A stretch of 64,000 nucleotides of DNA from Candidatus Dojkabacteria bacterium UBA2022. GTDB taxonomy: Bacteria > Patescibacteriota > Dojkabacteria > SC72. A program made the position numbers and the translations under genes. Below the pieces are notes generated by a model. The model was given only the letters and a program-made list of their open reading frames with translations, did no database searches and had not been told where the DNA came from. The stretch spans positions 4,701-68,700 of the forward strand of contig DDBW01000006.1 in the NCBI GenBank assembly GCA_002335495.1. The letters run 5' to 3'. Below, piece after piece: positions 49,651 through 57,540 of this stretch. Position 1 is the first letter of the stretch; every line of letters starts with the position of its first letter.

Positions 49651-49866
49651 TTATAATCCTTCGGTCAGTTTACTGACTGTAATTCCAATAGCCTTTGCAA
49701 TACTGTAGACAACTGATAGGGAGGGACTAACCGTTCCTCTTTCAATTCTACCTATATAATTACTACTCACATTTGCCTTAAATGCTAACTTCTCTTGTGT
49801 TAATCCTGCCTTAGTTCTTGCTTTTCTAAGTAAAGCACCAAACTTTTTCTCTATTTGATTTGCCAT
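49651..49866 (-). CDS. XRE-family (Cro/CI-like) transcriptional regulator
   Basis: 71 residues, a single helix-turn-helix: L-L-R-K-A-R-T-K-A-G-L-T-Q-E-K-L-A, S-S-N-Y-I-G-R-I-E-R-G, P-S-L-S-V-V-Y-S-I-A. Probably the element's repressor, sited between leftward and rightward gene blocks, as in phages and conjugative elements. Confidence 0.88.
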   Translation of the reverse strand: MANQIEKKFGALLRKARTKAGLTQEKLAFKANVSSNYIGRIERGTVSPSLSVVYSIAKAIGITVSKLTEGL

Positions 49867-49955
49867 ATCTAAAGATTATGCAATCACAGCCCTATAGACA
49901 ACGAGCTATCTACACGGTACAATCTGCATGGCTAAGTTAAATAAATGCAGTTAAG

Positions 49956-50198
49956 ATGGATATATTTCTAACAATTCTCAAGTGGGTTATTGGATTGATA
50001 ATTCCGTTAATAGTTAGATATTTAGTCATTAAAAAATCTGTTACAAAATGGGTTGCAATTGGGATACTTGTTGTAAATTGGTTCATTTGTGCCTTCCTTT
50101 ACTTTTCACTCCTTGAATCCATGGATGTTATGGCTGATGTTGGAGTACCAATTTTTGTGATTATTTCATTTGCAGGGTATTCAATTCTTACCAATTAA
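49956..50198 (+). CDS. Small three-helix membrane protein
   Basis: 80 residues with three hydrophobic segments (about 4-22, 30-50, 57-78) and few charged residues. First of a rightward operon: the next gene starts 3 bases after its stop. Function unknown. Confidence 0.5.
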   Translation: MDIFLTILKWVIGLIIPLIVRYLVIKKSVTKWVAIGILVVNWFICAFLYFSLLESMDVMADVGVPIFVIISFAGYSILTN

Positions 50199-50201
50199 AG
50201 T

Positions 50202-50765
50202 ATGAAATGGTTTTGGGTTATATTAACAACTATCTTGCTATCAATCCTTTCCGGAGCATTCTACTGGTTTGCATATAGACCATATGAGATCAAAAGGGAT
50301 TGTTCGGTCGTAAGCGAAATTAGTAAAGAAATAAGGGAAATTACAACTCAAGATGTACACGAAAGTATCAGATTGAATAATCTTTGTAATCAATTCACTG
50401 AAAGATATGCAAAAACTTACTACAATTGTTTACAGGAAAAGAAGAAAAACTATATTAAGACAAGTACAGAAGATTCAGAATTATGGAAATCGTGCGATGA
50501 AATAGAAAAAGTATGCAGGAAGGAATTAAATAAAGAAACAAGCAACAAATACGACTTCCTATTCAGTAGATTGACTCAACCTACATGTGAACGAGAAGAT
50601 CAGACAAAAAAGAATCGTTTCTACGATTACTACTACGAAAACGGGATTTACTGTAACGAAAGCTTCCCTGTACTTAAAGAAAGAGATGGCGAACAAGAAA
50701 AGACCCTAAAAAGAGATGCAACTAACGAAGAGTATCAAAAGTGCCTTAGAAACAATGGACTATAG
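50202..50765 (+). CDS. Membrane-anchored Cys-containing protein
   Basis: 187 residues. One N-terminal anchor (about 4-24) followed by a highly charged helical domain with eight Cys (R-D-C-S, N-N-L-C-N, Y-N-C-L, K-S-C-D, K-V-C-R, P-T-C-E, Y-C-N, K-C-L), probably extracytoplasmic and disulfide-linked. No family recognised. Confidence 0.5.
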   Translation: MKWFWVILTTILLSILSGAFYWFAYRPYEIKRDCSVVSEISKEIREITTQDVHESIRLNNLCNQFTERYAKTYYNCLQEKKKNYIKTSTEDSELWKSCDEIEKVCRKELNKETSNKYDFLFSRLTQPTCEREDQTKKNRFYDYYYENGIYCNESFPVLKERDGEQEKTLKRDATNEEYQKCLRNNGL

Positions 50766-50810
50766 GGATATTTAGGTATAAAATCGTTAATAAACTTTTA
50801 TCAAATTACT

Positions 50811-51794
50811 GTGGCAGTAACAAAGTGTCCAAAATGCGATCATTCACTTGAAGTAGATACACCCGGTAAGTATAAATGCCCTGAATGTAAAAGCCTTTTT
50901 ACATACGAAGGGAAAGACATTCCTAGAAAAGCAGAGAAAATCTCTGACAAGAAATCCTCAAATGTAGGATGTGGGACAATAATTATTATCTTTCTCGCAT
51001 TAGGTGTTATTGGAGCATTTATTTCTGCTGTACAAGAAGCCCTTACTCCTGCAAGTTTTACCCTGAATGGAAGGGATGAGAGAGTCGCATCTACACCTAC
51101 AACTACATTAACTTTTGAATGTGTAAAGATTGATTCTGTTAAAATAAACGATACTCTTTTGAGAGAAAGTGAGAAAGAGGGTTTATGCGATACAGGTTAT
51201 GAAATATCCTTGAAGGACGGTAAAAACGAATATAAGGTACAGGCACTTGGAGATGATAAAACCTTTCAGGAAACCGTAACAATTTCATTTGATAAAAAGG
51301 CTTACGATAAAGCACAGGCAGAAATCGCTAAAAAGAAGAAAGAAGCAGAGGCGAAAAAGAAAGCGGAAGAGGAAGCTAAACTAAATGCACTTGCAAAAGA
51401 TTATTGCTCACAAAGAAAAAGCGATATTAGAAAGTATCCAACACTAAAAATTGATGGCTCAAGCTATATTATGGAGTTTAATACCGCAAAACAAGGGAGA
51501 TACTTAACCCAGACAGACTGCAAAAATAGAATAACTCAATTGCTCAAGTTAGCTGAAAAGGATGGGACTGTTATTTCAGATAGTAGAATGAAAGACATAA
51601 TCCAGAAGAAACATTGGATTGGAATGAGGGACTATCAATTTGTTATCTCGGTAGGTAATCCTGACGACATTAACAGTTCCAACTATGGTTCGTACAAGAG
51701 TGACCAGTATGTATACCACAAAGATTCATATGGAATAAGTGCATATTATGTCTATTTTGATGATGGAAAACTTTCAAGTACTCAAGACTTTTGA
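50811..51794 (+). CDS. Zinc-ribbon, membrane and coiled-coil protein
   Basis: 327 residues from GTG 50811. The N-terminal zinc ribbon (C-P-K-C...C-P-E-C, about 5-30) is cytoplasmic, followed by a single membrane helix (about 53-75). The outer part has a Cys pair, an Ala/Lys/Glu coiled coil (about 165-195) and a C-terminal domain with H-W-I-G-M-R-D-Y-Q-F. The TGA stop overlaps the ATG of the next gene, which begins with the same zinc-ribbon module. Confidence 0.6.
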   Translation: MAVTKCPKCDHSLEVDTPGKYKCPECKSLFTYEGKDIPRKAEKISDKKSSNVGCGTIIIIFLALGVIGAFISAVQEALTPASFTLNGRDERVASTPTTTLTFECVKIDSVKINDTLLRESEKEGLCDTGYEISLKDGKNEYKVQALGDDKTFQETVTISFDKKAYDKAQAEIAKKKKEAEAKKKAEEEAKLNALAKDYCSQRKSDIRKYPTLKIDGSSYIMEFNTAKQGRYLTQTDCKNRITQLLKLAEKDGTVISDSRMKDIIQKKHWIGMRDYQFVISVGNPDDINSSNYGSYKSDQYVYHKDSYGISAYYVYFDDGKLSSTQDF

Positions 51795-53212
51795 TGAATA
51801 TGAAAAGGATCTCTTGTCCACAATGTAATCAGACTCTTAATATAGAAAAAGAAGGTGTATATAAATGTCCCGACTGCCAAAGTACCTTTGAATATACAAA
51901 AAAGAAAGTAAATCTCTTGGAAAAGGGAAACGGTAAAACATTATCTACTCAGGTAGTTACTTACTCATTATGGGTACTTTCCTTATTAGGAATACTCTTT
52001 TCCTTTGTGGTTTTAGCTACAAGTTTATTTGGAGGGTTTTTAGTACTACTTTCAGCTATTCTTATCATGCCTCCTATAAGGAATCTATATTCACAGAGAT
52101 TGAAGGTCAGATACCTACATGCACTAATCATTTCGTTTATCTTTTTTATAGTTGGTTTGGGATACATGATGAATGTATATGTAAATAGTGATGAATATAA
52201 GCAGTCAGTTGCACAACAAGAGTCGGACAAGAAACTAGAATCAGAAAGACAAAAGAGATTAGAAGCAGAGAGAATAGCAAATGAAGAAAAGAAAGAGCGA
52301 GAAAAGGCAGAAGAACTTGCAAAAAAAGAAAAAGAGGAACGAGAGAAGTTGGAGAGGCTTATTGCAGAAGCACAAGCAATAAATGAAGACTATCCAGAAG
52401 AAAAGGATGGAGTAAAGACAGATGTAAAGGGTACACAAGATGCAAATATAAGGTTAATTAATGAAACTGAAACAATTTCAGATAAAGAAACAAACGAAGA
52501 GAAAACACTAACAAAGCTACTTGATGTTATTGAAGTGGTAGATGGTGACACAATAAAAGTCTCCGAACTTGGTACATTAAGACTTATTGGCATTGATACT
52601 CCAGAAACAGTAGATCCTAGAAAACCAGTACAATGCTTTGGGAAAGAAGCATCAGATAAAGCAAAATCTTTGTTGAGTGGTAAAAAGGTTAGATTGGAGT
52701 TTGATACCTCACAAGGAAGACTTGATAAATACGGAAGGACACTTGCTTATGTATACCGTGAAGATGGATTATTTTTCAATAAAGAGATGATTAAGCAGGG
52801 CTTTGCACATGAATACACATATTCAACCCCATACAAGTACCAAAGTGAGTTTAAGAAGGCTCAGAGCGAAGCACAGGAAGCTAAGAGTGGGCTGTGGGGT
52901 AGTGCATGTAAGTGTGAGAAGGGAGAGGAAGTATCCAAGAGTTGTACCGCATGTAACCAATTGACAGTAAAGAAATACAATTGGGATTGCAGTACATATA
53001 CAGAGAAAGTTTCAAGTAGCTCATGTTCTTACAAATGTTCAACTACAACTCCGGTAGCACCTAAACCATCTTCTCCATATACATGTAATTGTAGTAAAAC
53101 TTGCTCACAAATAACTAGCTGTGCCGAAGCTCAATATCAATTAAAGACCTGTGGTTGTTCTGCTAGAGATGGAGATGATGATGGAATAGCTTGTGACTCT
53201 ATGTGTCAGTAA
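51794..53212 (+). CDS. Membrane-anchored thermonuclease (SNase) with zinc ribbon and Excalibur-like tail
   Basis: 472 residues. Zinc ribbon (C-P-Q-C...C-P-D-C, about 5-30), membrane helices (about 50-125), a Glu/Lys coiled coil (about 140-190), then an SNase domain (about 240-370: V-V-D-G-D-T-I, L-I-G-I-D-T-P-E-T, D-K-Y-G-R-T-L-A-Y). The Cys-rich tail ends with D-G-D-D-D-G-I-A-C-D, an Excalibur-type calcium motif. SNase is a Ca2+-dependent DNA/RNA endonuclease; here it would face outward on a stalk. Confidence 0.85.
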   Translation: MNMKRISCPQCNQTLNIEKEGVYKCPDCQSTFEYTKKKVNLLEKGNGKTLSTQVVTYSLWVLSLLGILFSFVVLATSLFGGFLVLLSAILIMPPIRNLYSQRLKVRYLHALIISFIFFIVGLGYMMNVYVNSDEYKQSVAQQESDKKLESERQKRLEAERIANEEKKEREKAEELAKKEKEEREKLERLIAEAQAINEDYPEEKDGVKTDVKGTQDANIRLINETETISDKETNEEKTLTKLLDVIEVVDGDTIKVSELGTLRLIGIDTPETVDPRKPVQCFGKEASDKAKSLLSGKKVRLEFDTSQGRLDKYGRTLAYVYREDGLFFNKEMIKQGFAHEYTYSTPYKYQSEFKKAQSEAQEAKSGLWGSACKCEKGEEVSKSCTACNQLTVKKYNWDCSTYTEKVSSSSCSYKCSTTTPVAPKPSSPYTCNCSKTCSQITSCAEAQYQLKTCGCSARDGDDDGIACDSMCQ

Positions 53213-53272
53213 GTAGTTGATACATTGTTATGAGGTAATTGCTTTAAAGCTCAAAATAAATATAATGAATGT

Positions 53273-54415
53273 ATGGAAACCCCTTTGGTGAACCCAATAG
53301 TCTTAAAATGGGCGAGAGAGAAGAACGGCTTCACAATACAGCAAGCCTCAAAGAAATGTGGTGTTACTGAAAGTACCTATCTTTCTTGGGAAGAAGGGAA
53401 GGTTGAGATTCCAATAAGGAAACTGCCTGTTTTTGCGAAAGTCTTCAAATATACATCTGCAATTTTTTTGTTGGATGTTATACCAGAAGAGAAGTATCCG
53501 ATTGAGTTTAGAAACTTCTTTATTACATACGGAAATATAGGTAGAGAACTCAATTTAGCCATTAGATCTGCACAATATGTACAATCAATCTTGAAAGAGT
53601 TGTCTGAATACTCTGACAACAAGTTCGTGAAAAGAATATCCGAGTTGGGAGAAAAGTCTAAGAAATTTGAAGAAATTTCCACGATCCTTGAAGAATATCT
53701 AAATCTTAATTACTCTCTTCTTCACGGGCAAAGGGATCAATTCAAGGTTTTCAAGAGGTGGAAGGAATATGTTGAATCTCAGGGAATCTCCGTTATGGAG
53801 AGAGGATTTCCACAGAATGAGGCGAGGGGCTTCTTGTTATACGATGAAATAGCCCCGGTTATTGTATTGAATACAAAAGATTCTATTCATTCAAAAATAT
53901 TCTCGTTAATACATGAGCTTGCACATGTCGTCTATAGACAATCAAGCATTGATAATGAAATAACCCTGACAGAAAACAAAAAAGGTGAAATTGAAACATT
54001 GTGTAATCAAATTGCAAGTGAAATTCTTGTTCCCCCAACTATACTTGAAGAAAGAATTATCTCTGTTCAGTCCTCTCCTTTAGAGGTAGTTATTTCGGAC
54101 TTGAGCAAATATTTTTGTGTTAGTAGGGAAGTTATTGCTTATAAATTATTAGATTTGAAATACTATACAAGGTCAGTAATTGAACAATATATAGAAGAAG
54201 TAAGGCAGGAATCATTGCTATTCAAATCTAAGAAGAATAATGGAGGAGACTACTACAAAAATGTGATAGTTAACAATAGCCCATTGTATTTATTTACTGT
54301 TTTTGATGGGCTAAACAATAATAAAATCACTTTTGGTGAAGTGGTGTCAATTCTTAAAGTGAAATCAGAAAATATAACCAAATTGGAAAGAGTTCTCCTA
54401 GACTACTATGAATAA
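53273..54415 (+). CDS. XRE-ImmA/IrrE metallopeptidase, antitoxin-type
   Basis: 380 residues. The N-terminal helix-turn-helix (about 10-65: F-T-I-Q-Q-A-S-K-K-C-G-V, Y-L-S-W-E-E-G) is followed by an IrrE/ImmA peptidase with zinc motif H-E-L-A-H (in L-I-H-E-L-A-H-V) and a downstream Glu in N-Q-I-A-S-E-I-L. Overlaps the PIN-domain gene by 8 bases, the common order for a COG2856 antitoxin with a DUF4411 toxin. It probably represses the pair and may be a stress-responsive protease. Confidence 0.88.
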   Translation: METPLVNPIVLKWAREKNGFTIQQASKKCGVTESTYLSWEEGKVEIPIRKLPVFAKVFKYTSAIFLLDVIPEEKYPIEFRNFFITYGNIGRELNLAIRSAQYVQSILKELSEYSDNKFVKRISELGEKSKKFEEISTILEEYLNLNYSLLHGQRDQFKVFKRWKEYVESQGISVMERGFPQNEARGFLLYDEIAPVIVLNTKDSIHSKIFSLIHELAHVVYRQSSIDNEITLTENKKGEIETLCNQIASEILVPPTILEERIISVQSSPLEVVISDLSKYFCVSREVIAYKLLDLKYYTRSVIEQYIEEVRQESLLFKSKKNNGGDYYKNVIVNNSPLYLFTVFDGLNNNKITFGEVVSILKVKSENITKLERVLLDYYE

Positions 54416-54872
54416 ATATTTACTTGATACAAATGCCTATATAGAAATTGATAGAGGTGCATCGGTTGATATGTTTCCTACTACACTGTGGGCTAGTATT
54501 GGAGATTCAATAAAGAAGGGAGAGATTTTATTACTTAAGGCCGTATATAACGAAGTTACAAAGTCTAGTGATGGATTAAGTAGCTGGATGAAAGGTTATT
54601 CAGATTTCATATACGATCACCTCGCGGATATTGATTTAATAGCAAGAGCAAAGATAATTGTAAATAAATATCCAACAATAGTTGATCCCAAAAATATCAA
54701 TGATCAAGCAGATCCATATATAATTGCTTGTGCTTATGAAAAGTCACTATGTATTGTAACGAATGAGGGTAGAAAGCATAGTAAGATAAATATCCCGTAT
54801 ATCTGTGATGAGTACAATATTAATTGTATTCAGTCATATGAGTTTATGAGAAACACTGGATGGAAGTTCTAG
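54408..54872 (+). CDS. DUF4411 PIN-domain toxin
   Basis: 154 residues. PIN-like nuclease acids: Y-L-L-D-T-N-A-Y-I at the start, N-E-V in the middle, D-Q-A-D-P-Y-I-I-A-C-A and V-T-N-E at the end. DUF4411 proteins are predicted RNases paired with XRE-ImmA antitoxins, as here. The following 266 bases to 55138 hold only the graspetide promoter and a short AT-rich stretch. Confidence 0.85.
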   Translation: MNKYLLDTNAYIEIDRGASVDMFPTTLWASIGDSIKKGEILLLKAVYNEVTKSSDGLSSWMKGYSDFIYDHLADIDLIARAKIIVNKYPTIVDPKNINDQADPYIIACAYEKSLCIVTNEGRKHSKINIPYICDEYNINCIQSYEFMRNTGWKF

Positions 54873-55077
54873 CCAACCATAATTGTTACTTATAGTAAGT
54901 AAAAGAACCGCATTACTGGGCTTTTTTTGGGGCAAGTAAACAAATTGTTTAACATCTCACGAGTCATATATATTATTTTTATCCTGCTTTGGGGTTCTTG
55001 CTTTTTGGGGAAATTGATATTCGCCCTTATTTCTCATAGTCTTAAGCCATCTTTTCCCTTCGCGACAATACAATTTA

Positions 55078-55133
55078 TTGTAAATCATAACCATATGCCC
55101 TATAATATTCTATCTCAACCCGAAAGGAGGTGA
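55078..55133 (+). promoter_or_regulatory. Promoter and strong RBS of the graspetide precursor
   Basis: TTGTAA (55078-55083), a 17-base spacer and a perfect TATAAT (55101-55106). AAAGGAGGTGA (55123-55133) is a near-perfect Shine-Dalgarno sequence 8 bases before ATG 55139, much stronger than upstream of most genes in this window. Confidence 0.75.
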
Positions 55134-55138
55134 GGTTA

Positions 55139-55234
55139 ATGTTTGCAGTGAACTTTTTCACTCGGATTGAGTCCGCTGATGCCAAAGGAACCGGCACAGT
55201 AGACAAATCCACAGGTCAGACTGACTTTGACTAG
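55139..55234 (+). CDS. Graspetide (omega-ester/amide RiPP) precursor peptide
   Basis: 31 codons. Leader part: M-F-A-V-N-F-F-T-R-I-E-S, close to the P-F-F-A-R-F-L helix of microviridin-type leaders recognised by the ligase. Core part: G-T-G-T-V-D-K then S-T-G-Q-T-D-F-D, two half-repeats each with Thr/Ser acceptors and an Asp (plus a Lys) donor, as expected for side-chain ester or amide crosslinks. Strong RBS; the ATP-grasp ligase follows after a hairpin. No protease or exporter gene is adjacent. Too short for ordinary ORF calling. Confidence 0.75.
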   Translation: MFAVNFFTRIESADAKGTGTVDKSTGQTDFD

Positions 55235-55256
55235 TCGTCAACCTGCAAGCAAGAAA

Positions 55257-55312
55257 GGAGATGTAGAGAATCAATACCGTCATCAATATGACAACCCTTT
55301 CTCTACATCTCC
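55257..55312 (+). terminator. Hairpin between precursor and ligase (attenuator)
   Basis: GGAGATGTAGAGAA (55257-55270) and TTCTCTACATCTCC (55299-55312) are perfectly complementary (14 bp). A small hairpin GTCAT-CAAT-ATGAC sits inside the loop. No U-run follows, so partial termination or transcript stabilisation is likely, giving more precursor than ligase. Confidence 0.65.
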
Positions 55313-55343
55313 CCAGCTCTTTCAAATCGTTTAAGGAGACACC

Positions 55344-56279
55344 ATGCACACAGTACTAGTAATAACATCGTTGCCTGACCCCCATGTGGAAATGGTCAAG
55401 GAGCATCTTTCTGCGGATGTAGAAATGGTGATTTTTGATCCAAAGGCTCTCGGTATTTCTGGAAGTTTTACTATTTCAGAATCAGGAGAGCTGCTTTCAC
55501 TTGGTGGACAGAGTCCTGTCTCAGTCTGGTACAGAAAGCCGAAGTATTTATCAGAGTCAGAGATAGAAAAACTTAGAGTCCCGAAAGATTATCTTCCTGC
55601 AATTGCTTCATTGCATGAAGAAGGGTTCTCACTAATCCAAGAAGCATACCCAGATAGTCTGTGGGTATCTAAACCAGCTGCAATCAAGAGAGCTTCCAAC
55701 AAGCTTCTGCAATTCTTGACGGCAAAGAAGATTGGTTTCGCAATTCCGGAAACAATCTTTTCAACAGATCCAAAAGCAATTGATGAGTTACGAAGTAAGG
55801 TGGGAGACATTGTGATGAAACCATTGGGGAGACCATTTGCAAATGTAAATGGAGTACCGTCGTGGTTTTTCGCAACAGTCATCCCTGCAAGCCAGACCAT
55901 GAATTATGAGGGTCTTGGATTAACACCCATGATCTTTCAGCAATTAATTCATAAGGCTTATGATTTGAGGGTAACAGTTATCGGTAACAAAGTCTTTGGA
56001 TGTAAGATAGTTTCAGAGAAAATTGATTGGCGAGTAGCTCAATCAGAACCTGAGACATTGTATACTCCACTTGACCTTGATAAGGAAACTACCGAAAAAT
56101 GTTTACTCATGAATCAACAGCTTGGTCTGAACTTTGGAGCCTACGACTTCGCATACTCCAATGAAGGAGAACTTGTTTTTCTTGAGATAAATCCAAACGG
56201 ACAGTGGGGATTTGTTGAGAATAAAACAGGATTACCTTTATCAAAGGCAATGGCGGAGGTGCTTATTGGTTCTTCTTAG
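55344..56279 (+). CDS. MvdC/TgnB-like ATP-grasp ligase for graspetide maturation
   Basis: 311 residues. It has the features of RiPP ATP-grasp ligases: S-V-W-Y-R-K-P (60-65), N-K-L-L-Q-F (119-124), V-M-K-P-L-G-R-P (157-164), D207-L-R-V-T-V-I-G, K221-I and D228-W-R, then E281-I-N-P-N-G-Q-W-G-F for Mg-ATP. Such enzymes phosphorylate Asp/Glu side chains and join them to Thr/Ser/Lys of the core. The RBS AAGGAG is 5 bases before the start. Graspetide loci are not a usual part of reduced CPR genomes; composition and RBS suggest transfer. Confidence 0.88.
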   Translation: MHTVLVITSLPDPHVEMVKEHLSADVEMVIFDPKALGISGSFTISESGELLSLGGQSPVSVWYRKPKYLSESEIEKLRVPKDYLPAIASLHEEGFSLIQEAYPDSLWVSKPAAIKRASNKLLQFLTAKKIGFAIPETIFSTDPKAIDELRSKVGDIVMKPLGRPFANVNGVPSWFFATVIPASQTMNYEGLGLTPMIFQQLIHKAYDLRVTVIGNKVFGCKIVSEKIDWRVAQSEPETLYTPLDLDKETTEKCLLMNQQLGLNFGAYDFAYSNEGELVFLEINPNGQWGFVENKTGLPLSKAMAEVLIGSS

Positions 56280-56284
56280 ATGTG

Positions 56285-56337
56285 CTGGAGGGTAGTTTTT
56301 TGGTAGAATACACCAATGAAACAAAGCTACCCTCCAG
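56285..56337 (+). repeat. Inverted repeat spanning the start of the DUF6624 gene
   Basis: CTGGAGGGTAG (56285-56295) and CTACCCTCCAG (56327-56337), 11 perfect base pairs, with TTTTTT and the start codon (56316) in the loop. It may end part of the ligase transcript or hide the start codon. Confidence 0.5.
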
Positions 56338-56876
56338 TTACAACTAAAAGAGTGGATGTAAAGAAAATTGCTAAAAGATTAATCATGATGGCAAAGCGAG
56401 ATCAAGAAGTAAGAGATAAATACTTTGCTCTGAATGATAAAAAGTATCTGGACGAAATGTGGAAGATTGATGAAAAGAATCAAAGGGAGTTTAAGGAAAT
56501 CTTTAGGCAAGTAGGTTTAATCACCTCAGAGTATGGATCAGAAGCACAAATGTCTGCTTTCTTGATCGTTCAACACATGTCTAGAGAAGAAGTGAAGTTT
56601 ATGAAAAACTACCTTTCTCTAATGAAAAAGAATATTACAGGTTATCCACTCAATATTTATGCAATGTTAGTTGACAGAGTTAGAAATTGGGAAGGTAAAG
56701 ACCAGTTATACGGGACTCAGTTTATGCCTGTAGAAGGGAAAGAAAACACCTACAAACTTAAAAAGCTATACAAGTCTCATTTGGTAGAAAAGAGAAGAAT
56801 GGAGTTAGGTTTAGAGCCTCTAGGAGAGTACATTAAGAAACTTCAGGAAGAGAGGGGAGTTACTTTAATACTTTAG
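56316..56876 (+). CDS. DUF6624-like protein
   Basis: 186 residues. I recognise the C-terminal pattern of DUF6624: A-M-L-V-D-R-V-R-N-W-E-G-K, Q-L-Y-G-T-Q-F and a closing R-R-M-E-L-G-L-E-P-L-G-E-Y. Biochemical role is unknown; members are often found near RiPP or lipoprotein genes. It follows the graspetide ligase by 36 bases on the same strand and may belong to that locus. Confidence 0.65.
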   Translation: MKQSYPPVTTKRVDVKKIAKRLIMMAKRDQEVRDKYFALNDKKYLDEMWKIDEKNQREFKEIFRQVGLITSEYGSEAQMSAFLIVQHMSREEVKFMKNYLSLMKKNITGYPLNIYAMLVDRVRNWEGKDQLYGTQFMPVEGKENTYKLKKLYKSHLVEKRRMELGLEPLGEYIKKLQEERGVTLIL

Positions 56877-56988
56877 TACCTTCTAATTGCTTTATCTAGA
56901 TCATGTATAATCAATACCAACCTTCTTTCTTGGGCTTCTGGGTGGTACAATATCTCTGACCATTTTCCCATTATGATATGATATTAAT

Positions 56989-57414
56989 ATGACGCAAGAA
57001 ATTGAAGAAGAAATAAAGGCACATATTGCATTAGGAATCATTTTGAATGAGAAAGGTGAAGTCCTTATTATTCAGAGAATCAAGGAAGAAAAGGGGGCAG
57101 GTGAAGTTACCCTCAATTGGGCGTTTCCAGGTGGGAAAATTGAAGAAGGTGAAGATAGCGTAAGTACTTCTATAAGGGAAGTATTGGAAGAGACAGGGTA
57201 TTCAGTAAGCATTAGTAATGAAATTTCAGGAAGAAAACATCCTCAATTTCCAGTATATGTTCATTACATGGCAGGTGTTTTACTCTCATCTACCCAGCTT
57301 GATTACGACCAGTCTGAAATAAAAGAGGTTAAGTGGGTTAAACCTGAACAATTGAAAGATTACTTCTCAACCGACTTTGACGAGAAGGTACAAGACAGCC
57401 TAGGGATTCACTAA
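56989..57414 (+). CDS. NUDIX hydrolase (element cargo)
   Basis: 141 residues. Nudix box P-G-G-K-I-E-E-G-E-D then R-E-V-L-E-E-T-G is complete. Short and MutT-like; substrate unknown. Last gene before attachment-like site V1. Confidence 0.88.
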   Translation: MTQEIEEEIKAHIALGIILNEKGEVLIIQRIKEEKGAGEVTLNWAFPGGKIEEGEDSVSTSIREVLEETGYSVSISNEISGRKHPQFPVYVHYMAGVLLSSTQLDYDQSEIKEVKWVKPEQLKDYFSTDFDEKVQDSLGIH

Positions 57415-57465
57415 TGATTTCAAATTGATTGCTAATTAGAAAGATATACTATCAATGAGTAGTTA

Positions 57466-57505
57466 GTTTTAAGTTCCATGCTTTGAAGTGTCGCCCACCA
57501 TTTTT
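57466..57505 (+). repeat. Attachment-like site V1
   Basis: AGTTTTAAGTTCCATGCTTT, then GAAGTGTCGCCCACCATTTT and T. The right half repeats the tRNA-Val acceptor end (TCGCCCACCATTT), and the whole aligns with V2 at 58536-58576. Not a functional tRNA. Confidence 0.7.
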
Positions 57506-57540
57506 CGTTCTCTACCCATAAATGATTCTGTATTGTAATA

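Noticed and set aside
54927..55133. 68-residue hydrophobic frame before the RiPP precursor
   Set aside because: It runs through the promoter and RBS of the precursor, and has weak start context and no similarity.
55281..55343. Second short peptide starting at an ATG inside the hairpin before the ligase
   Set aside because: No leader similarity, no RBS, and it would run into the ligase start in another frame.
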